From contig NW_022985452.1 in the NCBI RefSeq assembly GCF_010093595.1, forward strand, positions 800,431 through 864,430: DNA of 64,000 nt, written 5' to 3'. Source of the DNA: Mytilinidion resinicola. Lineage: Eukaryota; Ascomycota; Dothideomycetes; Mytilinidiales; Mytilinidiaceae. The notes beneath the pieces were generated by a model. The model had not been told where the DNA came from and ran no database searches. It saw only the letters and a list, made by a program, of their open reading frames with translations. Positions within the stretch are counted from its first letter, which is position 1; each line of letters starts with the position of its first letter. Of this stretch, positions 10,760 to 22,302 are shown in pieces. A program made the position numbers and the translations under genes.

Positions 10760-13650
10760 CATACCAGACACCTTTGTCTATTTTTTAGTCTTCCTGTCAC
10801 GGATCGGAGGCACGGACACGGGACGTGAAAAAGGAACGGATGAGCACGTGGAACGTAGATAGTTACCCTCGTGAAGAGCCCTAAGCTCACCACTCACTTA
10901 CCTTTGAATACAATTCTATTCAATAGCCAGTCGCCTTCGGACGTGCACGTGCTGGATGCACGCATACGTCCCTTACACTTACACTTTTCCGATTAGACTT
11001 GCGATCTGGACGTGGCTCCTCTCCATCCTTCTTTTTGGTCAAAGCATGTTCTGTTCCTTCATCACTCTTTAGATTTAAGAGTTTATGCTGGAGGTTGGCT
11101 TTCTTTATAGGCGGTGCGTATTCTATTCTTCGCTCTGCGCTTTTGGCAAGGCGCGTACTTGGAGTTATAATAGTATTCCACTCGTAAATAAGGGATACAC
11201 TAATTACGTTATTAAAGAATGGTCTCTATAGACAGTTTCGCTATATAATAAGCCAAAGTGTAGGGCCAACAATGCTCTAGGGAAGCTAGAGAAATGAAAG
11301 CTTCTGGACGCAAGAGACTAGGGCGTGACCCTAATAATCAGAAGGCAATTCTATTTGGCGCTGGAATTATTCTACTACTTTTAATAAAGGCGTGAATGGT
11401 ATTTATTTAATGAGCTGCTGGTGACGTGGCTGATAGTGCATGTTGCCCTAGTTCAGCCTCGTCTGGAATGTCTAATGAGAGCCTGCGACCTCCATGGTGC
11501 CTAGAATGCGCCGTGTCTTTGCTTGGCGCTCTGTAATCTACATTAGGGCGGGGTTATCCATATTTTGGACTAAAAGGCGCCTTGTTCGGCCTTGTAGGCG
11601 TTTAAGTGTCTTTCTCGACTGCGACCATTATATAGCATATCACTAAGACTAAGCTTTGTATAACTATATTGCCGTATAGCCTTATAGGTAGATTTGAAGA
11701 TGTACTAAATAATATACACCCTAAAATTTAACTAGGCCTTCTAGCTTCTAAGTACCCTTTGCCTGTCAGGCCTTAGACGGCCTTTTCCTTTGTTCTAGAA
11801 GCGACATTCACTTGTAGTCACAAGACAGGCACGTGGAGCACGTGATCACCATGTGGGACGCTAGCGGCTAGCGCCAGCAGCGCCAACAACCTACATCAGG
11901 CCGCTCCGCTCTTGCCTCTCTTCTCTCTTGGTATCACAACTTTTATAGCATAGCAATGCAACCTTTTCTAATTGCTGTTTGCCTATCGAGTCCTCACATT
12001 GCCTTACTAATAAATATTTGCTGCTAGCTAAGCAGGAGCAGCTTAGTTCTTTAAACGGAAAAAGGAGATTGCATGTCCATTTTAATAATATAATTGTCTT
12101 GAGACAGGTCAATCCTAAGAGCGTGACTGTCTGGGAAAAATCCTCATCTTAAGGTGCTACCGTCTTCAGACTGTGGCTGTCTTAAGACTATGGCTATCTT
12201 AAGACCATGAAGCCCTAAGAACATGTCGTCTTAAGGACGTGCCGTCTTAGGAACGTAATTGTCAGCAGAATGGCCTGTAGCATATTAGACAGTAAGTTTA
12301 CTCAAGACTTGGGGCCTGGAAACTGGAACCTAGCAGGTCCACGGGCTTTCCGTGGCAAGGTGAGGATCCCTGTTTCTGTCAAATACAGGCCCCACCCCTT
12401 AGTCTCAGCTCGGATCCGCACACCCCAGCTCAGCCACAGCTCAGGCTGGAGCAGGAGCAGCTTAGTTCCCTGAACGGGACAGGAAAGTGCTTATGTGCGG
12501 ATTGGGGTGTGGAACTCGCTGTTGCAATACAGCGATCAACAGCTCTTCCAGTTCAGAAGCCCGCAAAGGTCACATGTACACCTCTTAGCCGATATGCCGA
12601 CAGGAAATTCTCCAAGGCCAACCGCGTGATGGTTCCTATTCAACACGAAATGAGAATCGTAGAAACCCCTCTCGGATACTCCGCATTCGACTTCTCTGGA
12701 CGATCCGAGCTAAAGCAGACTAATCGGTTTCGTATGTGTTGTCATGTTTCTACATTACCTTGCCGGAAGTCTGGGTACGTTCTAGTGAGACACCCAGAAG
12801 AGTACTGTACTAGGACACCAAATTTGGGCTTTTCGTCTTTCCATCTCTTCCAGATTAATGATGATGTGTTGAAGCACCACAATCAACGGCCAGTAAGTCG
12901 ATGTAAGAGCATGAAACCTCCCTAATTCAAGCTCTCAAGGCCTTTTCATCTCATCTTAACTTTATGATGCACGGGAGTACCTCAAGCGGTGGCAAGCGAG
13001 TGGTGGTGAACACCTCTTGGCCGGACTCCATACTCGAAAAACTTTCTAGCTCATCGAGCTTCGTCTATAATCAACGTCGCGTATCGAGATCCTCATGTGA
13101 AAACTAATGGCAAGTCTAGAGTCCAGAACAGCAGGCCACCACATCGTATGGCAACCCTTTCAACATTTCTTCAAATTTGAAGTGAACTCCTATTGGTTGC
13201 AACAAAATACCCAGCTCGTCATGGCCATTGTGGTGTTCCGGTCAGACGAACTTATACAGCCTTGTCCACGATACAGCTGCTTCCAGGCCACACACCAACC
13301 AAACCTCACCAGGAATGAAGAACGAACGAGCGATAGAAACAGGCGTCATCTTGGTTGCAGCACTACACCATCAGACTAGTCGCTCGTTACACCTCCCTCT
13401 TCCAATCTGCAGCTCTATCTCGCGTAAAGGCCGAATATGAGAGCTGCAACTCGACCCATTTGAACAACGCAGATGTGAGCCCTGCTACATGAACTTGATC
13501 ACACGGACCATGGGCAGCACGACTCATGCCCCAGCTGAAAGCGCCCTGGGTATAAAAGACCGCTCATGTTAAGCTCGCTAATACATGTTCAGAAACCTCC
13601 TAACTGACCAACATACTCTCTCGTCTTACCCTCTATAGCAAGCAAGCATC
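10760..13650. other. Gene-poor degenerate region
   Basis: About 2.9 kb without a convincing gene. From about 11150 to 11800 the sequence is AT-rich, with TATATAG, CTTATAGG and TAATAATA-like words typical of RIP-decayed repeats. One sequence block occurs twice in diverged form: AGGAGCAGCTTAGTTC at about 12030 and about 12449, the first followed by an A/T-rich version of the second. Around 12150-12250 the words GTCTTAAGAC, ATCTTAAGAC and CGTCTTAAGG repeat irregularly. Open frames such as 12509-12925 (non-ATG start) and 13107-13379 (ATG, 90 codons) have no recognisable features and are left out as genes. Confidence 0.5.
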
Positions 13651-13955
13651 ATGAAATTCCACAACATCACCACCCTCTTGGCAACTGCCTTCCTCCTCAC
13701 AGCTAAAGGCGTTCACGCCGACTGCGTCTCTGACTGCCAAGCCTGCACAGCGTGAGTTCTGCACCATCTCAATTTCGTAGACAAAGAACTAATGATACGG
13801 ATATAGGACATGTCTCTTAGAAGGTGCGCCCAATAATATATCGCCAAACTTCAGCAAGACGAGAACTAACTAATCATTCGAGCGAGTAGGCTAGTGGAGC
13901 TGCCGCACAGGATCTCACTTACTGCGTCGGGAATTGCGTTGTCAAGTTCTTGTAA
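13651..13955 (+). CDS. Small cysteine-containing secreted protein, effector-like (intron phase unresolved)
   Basis: The ATG at 13651 opens a signal peptide (TTLLATAFLLTAKGVHA), followed by DCVSDCQACTA. A GTGAGT donor follows at about 13753. A tiny middle exon (about 13807-13823, TCLLE) lies between two good branch-point/acceptor pairs (ACTAATGATACGGATATAG and ACTAACTAATC...TAG). The last exon encodes ASGAAAQDL then TYCVGNCVVKFL and a TAA at 13953-13955. The mature peptide would be about 37 residues with a CxxxCxxC...C...CxxxC pattern. The phases of the middle and last exons do not close: one base too many. Either a splice site differs from my reading or the gene is mutated. It looks like a small secreted effector-type peptide, but I do not recognise a family. 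Confidence 0.55.
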
Positions 13956-13981
13956 AGAAGAGACGATACGCCGTAGTACTA

Positions 13982-14205
13982 TTACTAGGTCACTAGCTTA
14001 GGCACATGGATATGCCACTGCTCTGGCTTTACTCTTGCTCTCTCAACACCACTGTAGGGGGTGCCCCGAGTAACATGTTTTCAGTCAGTCAAAAGGTAGT
14101 TTAATCTCCACTGCGTGAACCTCTACATCGTATTTGGAGTTTCCAGGCCTGTTGGGGTACCCCAGCCAGTCGCAAGGAGTGCCCAAACATCTGTCTTCGT
14201 ACTGT
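13982..14205 (+). mobile_element. MITE-1 copy (decayed)
   Basis: The start TACTAGGTCACTAGCTTAGG and end AACATCTGTCTTCGTACTG are imperfect inverted complements. The interior holds the AACACCACTGTAGGGGGTG, CACTGCGTGAACCTCTACAT and GGGGTACCCCAGCCAGTCG blocks shared with the other copies. It lies between the small secreted protein gene and the 3' end of the amine oxidase gene. Confidence 0.75.
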
Positions 14206-14348
14206 TCAGGACACTCTGATACAGTGGAAAAGAAGTCTGCAAGACAACAACCAACGCCTTTTTTATTTCATTACTCACATGATGCGTTAATCTTCGCAGC
14301 CACGCATCAGATATTACCCAAGTACTCTTCAAACACCACAGCACTAAA

Positions 14349-16006
14349 CTACGCAAACCGCCTGCCCCTCAACCCGCCACCCACATACGTCCTCTTCTCC
14401 GCTTCCTCCCTCTCGCCCAGAATCTCTCGCTTTGAATACGCCGTTTTCTCACTCGTCAAGCAGCCATTCTCCACACAATCCGCAATCACCGCACTCGCCA
14501 ACCGCCCCTCGAAATACGCCCCCTGCAAGTACCCAAAATACTTCCTACTCGTCCCCTCACCCGCAAAAAAGAGCCTCTGGCTTTCCGGACTTGGCATATC
14601 CGGGTCCGGCAGCGGCGCGCGGATCGCGTTCTGCTGCTCCACCGTCGCGCCGGCGCCCCAGTTGGTGAAGGTACCGCGGAAGAGCGGGTCGAGCGTCCAG
14701 CGCGGGATGACGATTTCGATGGGCGAGGGGATACCAGAGCCATACATGGTGCGCAGGACAGTCATGCAGGCGTCGACGACTTCTTGCTCGGTTTGCAGCT
14801 CGGCTTGGTAGGCTTGCGCCGAGGTGAGGGTGACCATGAAGAGGTGGGAGCCCGGGTAGAACTTTGCGACGTCGAGGGATTGCCAGACGGCGTAGTAGCC
14901 GCGTTCGTCGGGGTCGGCGTAGACGGAGAACTGGGGGTGAGGTTAGTTACTCTCTAAGTTACGCTTGTTTGATGCTGTGAGAGGTTTCCCCGTGCTCAAC
15001 AATTTGGGAGGGAGTAAGTGGCGGTATAGTATGGGTTACATACCTCGGTGTCGTTCCAGAACTTGGAGGGAAATTGCATGAAGATCTTCATGTACGTGGC
15101 CATGTGGAAGTTCGCAATGGCATCCTTCTTCCAATCAGGCAGCTCAGGATCGAACGTCACATCCGTATTCTGCAGCACGCCAATGCTGAACGTGCACAGC
15201 GCGAACTCTGCTTCGATGGTCGTATTGTCCGCTGTTGTGACAATTACACCGTCTTTGCTGTACGCAATGGTGGTCACCGTCTCGTTGTACAGGATCTTCT
15301 CCGCGAAATTGGGGATCTCGTCCGCTTGGCCTTGTGCAATCATGCGGAACCCACGCTTGTCGAAGACGAAGTTATTGGAGTCGTTCCCGAAGCCGTCGAA
15401 GTTGTAGATGAAGCTGTTGATGTTCTGGATGAAGCTCGACTGCACCGGCGGCTCGGCGTACTCCCAATCAAACTCGAAGTACTCCGCCGTCTTCTCGTAC
15501 GGCGTCTGTGCGACCCATCCCGCCAAGTTCAAGCCGGCACGGAAGTTGAGATCGGCCTGCCCGCGCTCCTGGCGAAGGTCTGAGATCTTGGTCGCGTTGA
15601 CCAGGGCGTGTTCTTCATATCGGGCGAAGGCCTCTTCCAGCTTGCCGTCGAAGTCGTAGCCGCGGCCGTCAAAGTAGTCGATGTTTTCCCAATCGCTGTA
15701 CACATTGGTCACATTGTACTTTTGTGCGAGGGCCCAGATAGGGTTCGTCCCGAGGCCTTGGACCCAATTGGCACCGATCTCGATGGGGTAGCCACCGATA
15801 GATGCAGGCTTCAGTCGGCCGCCTACCTCGGGGAGGGCCTCGACGATGATGAAGTCGGTGATATTGCGTTCGAGGGCAAGAGCTTTGGCGGCAGTCACGC
15901 CGGTAAGGCCAGCACCGAGGATGACGACTTTGGTCTTGTGGACTGCGGCTTCCGCTAGAACGGCGGCGGAGAGGAGTGATGCAAGGAGAGGAAACGAAGA
16001 CCGCAT
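14349..16006 (-). CDS. FAD-dependent amine oxidase (polyamine oxidase type), secreted
   Basis: Two exons, 16006-15044 and 14930-14349, with a 113-nt intron, give 514 residues, the usual length for fungal polyamine oxidases. A signal peptide (PLLASLLSAAVLAEA) precedes the Rossmann FAD site VVILGAGLTGVTAAKALA (about 27-44) and the GGRL motif. The ANWVQGLGTNPIW segment contacts the flavin in this family. The C-terminal exon contains LFFAGEGTSRKYFGYLQGA, the closing FAD-binding motif. Several N-glycosylation sites are present. It should oxidise spermine, spermidine or acetylated forms to aldehydes and hydrogen peroxide, probably outside the cell or in the secretory pathway. The substrate is inferred from the family only. 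The splice (NDTE to FSVYAD) is in frame and conserved in sense. Confidence 0.92.
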
Positions 16007-16217
16007 GATTGACGAGTCGAGACAAGTAGAGACCAGAAAAGAATCCGGACGTCGCTCTCACCATGGACGCTCTATGGCTTTTGTACTTACCTGCCTGCTC
16101 ACAAGATCCACGACTCTGTGGCCACTCGAATAAACCATCGTAATATAGCAATGAGCAAGCCGCTGCATTTGTCCGATGTTAGACCCAGACTCTCTGTGTT
16201 CTCACCTATCAAATACC

Positions 16218-16440
16218 TCTGCTTGTGTACACTTGCCTAACACCGCTTGAGGTTCTCCGATACGTCTTCAAAAATTTGTAAAACTTTGACTTTGACAAAA
16301 CGAATAGCCCTTCGGGCCACCTCAGACGATGTCAGACCGCCTGTCACTTTATGTTCAACAAAGCCTAGCTGGGCATGTGCTGTTTCTCCGCATCTTGCAT
16401 TACGGTGGACACGGTATAGCTGATCTTGGAGAGTGAATCG
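16218..16440. mobile_element. MITE-3 related fragment
   Basis: Begins GTGTACACTTGCCTAACACC, followed by GCTTGAGGTTCTCCGATACG and, inverted further on, GGGCCACCTCAGACGATGTC. The same order occurs at 61345-61465 and, in reverse, at 59520-59670. It lies upstream of the amine oxidase gene. The outer right end is unclear. Confidence 0.5.
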
Positions 16441-16774
16441 ATCGGCTTCGGATTGCGGAGAAGCGCCCAAAGCGTAGCTCGATGCGGTATATTGAGACGA
16501 CGGCAAATTTTTACTGAGAGCTGTTGTGGGAACTCTGCACGAGCAACCGAATGAACTGTTGATGTGGGTTTGGGGCATCGACATCAGCGAGAACTAGTGA
16601 GTTGGAAATCTCCTTGAATTACACAACGCTTTTCTGGGGTACAAAAATCATATGGAAAACTGAGGAAACTATAACTTATCAGATTCTTGACTTTCAATGT
16701 ATTGACAGCCGTTCGAAGTGACTGTATCTATTATGAAACCCACGTGACAACTGCGAGATTTCGAACTATGCGTC

Positions 16775-17012
16775 CAGTACTAGGTAGGTCATAAGTCTGG
16801 GCACACGAATCTATCACTGCTTGGCTCCAGGCTTGCTCACTCGACACCACTGTGAGGAGCGGACCAGGTAGTAAGCAGCCAGTCAGTCAAGAGGCAGTCC
16901 GATTTGGATTCCTTGAAACTTGACATCATACCTACAAAGGTAGGTTCTTAAATTTCCGTAGGGTATCCCAAACAGTGGTAAATGCGTGTGCACAGACTTA
17001 TGACCTGTCACT
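16775..17012 (+). mobile_element. MITE-1 copy with well-preserved terminal inverted repeats
   Basis: The left end AGGTCATAAGTCTGGGCACA and the right end TGTGCACAGACTTATGACCT are inverted complements over about 20 bases with one mismatch. The interior holds the CTCGACACCACTGTGAGGAG, CAGTCAGTCAAGAGGCAGTC, CCTTGAAACTTGACATCATA and AGGGTATCCCAAACAGTGGT blocks. It has no coding capacity and is about 238 bp long. This copy is a useful reference for the family. Confidence 0.85.
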
Positions 17013-17143
17013 ATATATCGAACTATGCGTCAATTATAGTAAAGTCTAGTGGTAAGTTCTCTTAGACAATGGAGATATAGCTTTACACACCGTACATATG
17101 CCCTTTTCTTGTATCAACCTCTCTTCATACCGTTCAAACAAAC

Positions 17144-18181
17144 CTACACCCTAACAACCAACTTCTCCCCACTAACCCCTTTCCTAATGCCCTCCAGCCC
17201 CTTTTCCACAGCCTCCCATCCCTCTCCTACTATCTTCACCGGCAGCGGGAGCTTATACCTCCCCTCCTCCAACAGCGTCTCCAACGCCACCATCACATTC
17301 TCGCTCCCATTCAACTTCGGCAAATCTCTTGACCTAAACAAGACCGACTCCACCCCCTCAGGAACCTCAATCTCCTCATCCCCCGTCCACACCTGCGCAT
17401 ACCGCTTCGGCCCATCCGCGCCAAACGCCTCAAAAACATCCCGCTGCGTCGCCCCGGCCCCCACAGCATCAAAAACCGCATCCACCCCCCTCCCGCCCGG
17501 GCTCGCCGCCCTAACATCCTCCACCAACGACCCCGACGCCCGATTCACCACCCCCTCCACCCCCAGCGCCCTCAAATGCGCATGATGCCTCGGCGAACTC
17601 GTCGCCAGCACCCGAACCCCCGGCCTCGCCAGCCTCAGCACCTGCACCGCCGCCGCGCCCACCCCGGAACTGCCCCCGAGCACCAGCACGCTCGCCACCT
17701 CCACCACCCCCTCGGTCGCCCCGCCGCGCAGAAACGGCAGCGCCATCCCCAGCCCCACCCCGACCCCCACCACCGCCGTCAGGTAGCACACGCCCACCCC
17801 GGCCGCCTGCTCCCAGCTCCACCCCGCGGGTTTCCGCGCGACGCAAGCTTCGGGCACGACGGCGTACGTCTGCCACGCGGCGCCGCCGTCGCCGGGCGTG
17901 AAGAGCGCGAGCACCGCGTCGCCGGGCGCGAAGCGCGTCACGGCGGACCCGACGGCGGTGATGGTGCCGGCGCCGTCAAGGCCTGGGACTAGGGGCCAGG
18001 AGGCGGCGCGGGCGCCCGTGTCGAGCATTTTGGCGTCGGCGGGGTTGAGGGCGATGGCGTGGAGGTGGATGGTTACGTCGGTGGGGGAGGGGGGAGCGGG
18101 GAAGGGCGCGGTGGTGGTGGTTAGGGGGTGGCCGAGGGAGGGGGCGAGGAGTTTGGTGTTGAGGGGGGATGGGGAGGACAT
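17144..18181 (-). CDS. MDR-family zinc-independent oxidoreductase (quinone reductase / ToxD-like enoyl reductase)
   Basis: An uninterrupted frame of 345 residues with an ATG start. The N-terminal GroES-like half contains NPADAKMLDTG and the GLDGAGTITAVG turn. The nucleotide-binding half has LGGSSGVGAAAVQ (Rossmann GxGxxA-type). The structural zinc cysteines of true alcohol dehydrogenases are missing, so this is a quinone-reductase or trans-acting enoyl-reductase type. It should use NADPH to reduce a conjugated carbonyl compound. Such proteins occur in secondary-metabolite clusters and as stand-alone detoxifying enzymes, and no other biosynthetic gene lies next to it here. The gene is very GC-rich, which produces long antisense open frames that I discount. 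Confidence 0.88.
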   Translation of the reverse strand: MSSPSPLNTKLLAPSLGHPLTTTTAPFPAPPSPTDVTIHLHAIALNPADAKMLDTGARAASWPLVPGLDGAGTITAVGSAVTRFAPGDAVLALFTPGDGGAAWQTYAVVPEACVARKPAGWSWEQAAGVGVCYLTAVVGVGVGLGMALPFLRGGATEGVVEVASVLVLGGSSGVGAAAVQVLRLARPGVRVLATSSPRHHAHLRALGVEGVVNRASGSLVEDVRAASPGGRGVDAVFDAVGAGATQRDVFEAFGADGPKRYAQVWTGDEEIEVPEGVESVLFRSRDLPKLNGSENVMVALETLLEEGRYKLPLPVKIVGEGWEAVEKGLEGIRKGVSGEKLVVRV

Positions 18182-19366
18182 GGTGGGGGATGATGGGGAG
18201 GCTGGGAGGAGTTAGGTTGGGAGGGGTGGGGAGGCTGGATGAGGAGATAGGGGGTTAGACGTACGATGTTTGATGAGAGTTGAGGGTGTTGCGGATATGA
18301 ATAGACTAGGTGACTGATGCGTCCTTGAAAAGCGTCGAGAGAAGAGAACAAGGTTTGGCGTCTTGAGTAATGGTCTAGCTTCATACATCCCCCAGCGAAA
18401 CGTTCTCAATCATTGCGTATACTTCAAAACGTGGATGCTTATGACGGAACTAGTAGCTCGGAGATAGAAATCAGAACGGACTTACGGTAATCACATCTTC
18501 TACACGCGCTTCGACGTTTGCAGAAGTGAGAGCGAAGTATACGTACCTGCGTAATATACCACTGGACTTCAAACCCAAGATGCGACCTACACGATGACTT
18601 GAAGTGTAGGTCACTGAGCGGATACCCGTGAAAGAAGCCGAACGACGTCAACATCACGTGCCCCACACTCCCATCAGCCAATCAAAGCACGTTCACCGCA
18701 GTCTCCCAGAACACCCCTTCCCATACACCCCATATCCGCATACCGAACTAGCCATGCCATGAGCCGGATGAACAGCACGAATGTCCTTATCACCCCGCCC
18801 AACCCCCCCGACGCCCCAAAAAACCCACAAAGCGGCCCTCAAATGGCCAACACACCTCCCGGAGTTATCTCCACCATCCCCCCCCACCTCAACTGCGCGC
18901 GTCGCAGAGCGCGGTTCGCAAGACACGCCCACATTACTTAAAAACCTAGCGTGCCCCTCCATTCTCTCTGGAGAACACTTCACACATTTGATCTAGATGT
19001 TTGAATTGAAAGAATGCCGCTTCATTAACAATATCTCATCACCCAGCTATGCGATCAACCTATTTACAATGCATTTCCAAATAAAAATAGCGAGTGGAAA
19101 ATGGCCCGGGGGGGGAGGGTATCAAGCCGTCTCGCCGTTAGACTTCTGCAACTCGCTCGCTTTCCCGTCCATCCATCTATCCATCCCTTTCCAAAGTCCT
19201 GCTCTCTCTCATTACAACTCAGTCCCTCAATCTTTCATTAACAACACGCTTCGTTGACATCACGTCCAGCCATCACTCCCATTTTTCTTATCAAAAGAAT
19301 ATCACGTTCCTTCCACTACTAGTACATCACTAGTAGTGCCCTCTCGTTGCAATTCTTAACACATCT
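18182..19366. other. Intergenic, no supported gene
   Basis: About 1.2 kb holding the MDR promoter and the 3' region of the PAP2 gene. A G/C homopolymer-rich stretch lies near 18790-18900 and a GGGGGGGAGGG run near 19110. The inverted word CTACTAGTACATCACTAGTAG sits at about 19316-19336. No coding sequence is convincing. Confidence 0.45.
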
Positions 19367-20801
19367 CTACTCCTTTCCCCCATGAAACCCCTCCCAAACC
19401 CACGCCACCGCATCCCCTCTGCGCACCTCAGGTTTATGAATCCGCACACACCACAAGAACCAATCCTCGACCGGCCTCAAATTCAGCAGCATCCGATTCC
19501 CCGTCCACGCAAGCCCACACACACACGCGCCCGCCACAGCATCGAGGATGAAATGGTTGGCCGTCGCAATAATAGCAATGAGGATAGTCAGCGGATACGC
19601 GATCCCAATCGCCAGACACATCAGCCGCCTGCGGCTGAAAAGCCGCAGCCGGAACGTAGACCGGCTCCCGATGCGGTACGACAGCGTGCGACAGCGGCGG
19701 TGGTGCGGCGCGAGCGGGATGGTGGCGATGGTGAGGCCGATGAGGAGCGAGTAGCCGAAGTGCAGCGACGGCATGGCGGCGTACTGGTTGCAGAACTTGT
19801 TTTGCGTCCACACGGAGCTCTCGCCCTCGGCGCCGTGCACCGTGTCGACGAAGCCGAAGCTGCGGGCTTCGTCGCCGATTTCGCCGGGGACGTTGGGGTC
19901 GGAGAGGAGGCGCGGCGGCATGCAGGGCCAGGCGGTGAAGACGATGAAGGCGATCAGGTTGCAGACGGCCATGGTGCGGCGGCGAGCTTCGTAGAGAGCC
20001 GGGCTGGCGGTGGATACATCGTCTGGGACGGGTTTGGTGGCAGGAGTTGGCAGGGTGAGGGTTGGGCGGGAGGTGTAGTGGAAGAGCCAGACGAGGAAGA
20101 GGATGGTGCCTGGGATGTGGATGAAGGAGTAGATGCGGTTGATCCAGTGCATGAGCAGAGGGTGTGCGAGGAACCAGTGCTGGATGGGGAGCTCTTGGAA
20201 GAGGCCGAGGCGTTGTTCGATGTGGATTAGTTGTAGAGCATGCTTCCGCGCGACTGCGACGGTGCCTTCGACGAGAGTCAACGCTGTGAGGGCGCGGCCG
20301 ATTTGGTAGACCTGGTCTCGTTAGTAAGGATGATCAAAAAGGCTGATGGATGAACAGGAAGGGTAAATTGTGGGGTGTGGCGCAGACACGGGAAGTGGAG
20401 CATACCCAGTAGATCAAGGCCCAGTACCACGCCTCCACCAAGAACGGGAACTTCTGCAACAGCCGGCTCAGAAACTTCCCCTTGAACCTTCGCGTATTCG
20501 GCGAAGTCACCTCCGCTCGGATTCCCAGCAGCGATATCTCTCGTCGCCGCCAAAACGAGTCCTGTGGCGCAAGCAGCGACGGCGAAGCGGGTCGGTCGGA
20601 GCTCCCCAGAAGCGAGTCTGTCAGTTGCGGACTGCTGGATCCAGACTCAATGCTATCAGGCGACGAATCCCAGCGCGACCGCGGGCTTTGGGATCGAGAG
20701 TTCCGCGCGAACATGTTGTAGTTCTTGTTGCGATTGATCCACGTGCCACCGAAGAGCAGCGTCACCACGACGAGCGGCTCTGCTATTGCGCCGATTCCCA
20801 T
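19367..20801 (-). CDS. PAP2-superfamily integral membrane protein
   Basis: Two exons, 20801-20406 and 20311-19367, with a 94-nt phase-0 intron, give 446 residues. Several hydrophobic segments are visible (EPLVVVTLLFGG, GTILFLVWLFHY, VCNLIAFIVFTAW, and IGIAYPLTILIAIIATANHF). The catalytic pattern of the family is present as NQYAAMPSLHFGYS (the PSxxxxH-type motif) and, about 80 residues later, ANHFILDAVAG (HxxxD). The closest type is the inositol-phosphotransferase/phosphatidic-acid-phosphatase group (Aur1-like fold) in the secretory pathway or plasma membrane. The N-terminal Ser-rich loop is cytosolic-looking. The substrate is not predictable. The start was chosen at the first ATG in frame; the frame extends a little further upstream without an ATG. 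Confidence 0.85.
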
Positions 20802-22300
20802 GATGGCGGATTTGCTATCTGTGGCGAGGACGTGGGGAAGACGAGGAAGAGTTCGAGAGGGCTGCAATTACGCAGAGGGGGCTGTTGATTATATTCTCAG
20901 GTGGTAGCAGGATGCACGCTCTGGACCTCCGGCGAGTGGCACGAGCAAGGATTAAGAAGCCCGGGATCAAGATATGCGGATAGCACTGAAGCGGGATGCC
21001 GATCTCTGTCGAGACTACAGCGAGGTATGTATGCACAGGAGGAGGAGCGGACACAGAGTTAGGAGAGCAGGAGAGAGGAAGCAGAGGCTAAGGAAGGAGA
21101 GCTGCAATGAGAAGTGAGAAGCGACAATAGGAAGCCAGCGGAAGGTCGGCGGCGGAGATTAGAGACATAGGGCTGGCTGTCGACTTGGCATCCAACTCGT
21201 GGCTGCCGGCGCCGCTGCTGGAGGCCTCCGAGGCCCCTGCCCGGCCGTTGGTGAGCTCTGCTGGCGCTGCCACGGTACCTGGGAATACGCCGATGCGTCA
21301 TCATCCATCGAGTGTGCGCCGTGAGCGCGACTCTTGACGGCTGCCTATCGTGAGACGAAGCGGCAGCCCTCGCAGCTGTCCCTACTGTCTGCCACATGCT
21401 GCAGCTGCCTGGCCGTCGTCCACGGCGCCTACTGCTGGTGCGGATGAGGCCTGACGGGCATCATCGGCCGGGTTGGAGGATGATGAAGAGCTGCTCGGAG
21501 GCCGTGGTTGGAGGGCACGCGAGCATCCCTGCTCCGACAGGACGCAAGTAGCTTAGCGGCCGCTGCTGCCGGACGCGTGCGCCACAAAGCGCGCCAGGCC
21601 TAGTGTTTGTCAATCGGAGGCGCCATCTCGGGCGAATCAGCGCGGCCGTCGAGCTCGGCCATATCGGCCAGCGACGCATCCGTTTTCCGAATGTGATGCT
21701 GTCTCGTGACTTTTGCGTGCATGAGTGCATAAAGCGGCCAATCGAGGCTTGATGCAGCCTGAGAGCAGACGACCTCTTTCCCAGGCTGTTGATGGGCATT
21801 CAAAGAAGCCCGATAAGCTTTTGACCGCCTTCAAGCCACCATTCCGCTGTGGCGTCCGAGGATAAAGCCGAGGGATCGCTGCGCATCACTCATGCATCAT
21901 CTGTCTTCTTACAAAGCCTATGCGTGCTGAAGTAGCTCCTCCAGATAGCGTTAAAGAGCCCGCTGATGAGCCCACGATGAGCTGCCATCGTGTTGATGGG
22001 GATGGCCGGATATGAGCTCGGGGTGAGGTTGCGCTCTCGTGATACGTAGCCCATGTCAGAAAGTAGACCCTTTTCCAACGTTTTCGATTTCTCCCCTCTT
22101 TAGCTCGCCGTTTCCATCTACTGTGTACAATTCGTCGTCATAGGGCTGCGTACACCTATCTGCCCCTATTTAAGGTGTGCTAGCGAGTTTATTAGTTGCT
22201 CAAATTGGCCGATTAACGTTACTTTCTCGTTCGGATTTCCGAAAACGCATCCAGGCACTTCAGACAGTGGCAGGAAGTTATATACAGCTCGGGGCCGCAT
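20802..22300. other. Intergenic, no supported gene
   Basis: About 1.5 kb upstream of the PAP2 gene and left of the transposon. It is GC-rich between 21060 and 21850 with short overlapping open frames in all phases, none with a recognisable motif. It may carry the PAP2 promoter and 5' UTR. Confidence 0.45.
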
Positions 22301-22302
22301 TA

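Noticed and set aside
12509..12925. A 138-codon plus frame in the degenerate region
   Set aside because: Starts at GTG, which is not a fungal start, and contains no motif or bias.
17511..18215. Long antisense and alternative frames across the MDR reductase gene
   Set aside because: They are due to the very high GC content at third positions; residues are Gly/Arg/Ala runs with no domain.
14000..21000. A secondary-metabolite gene cluster around the amine oxidase and MDR reductase
   Set aside because: No PKS, NRPS, terpene synthase, P450 or pathway regulator is present nearby; two oxidoreductases are not enough.
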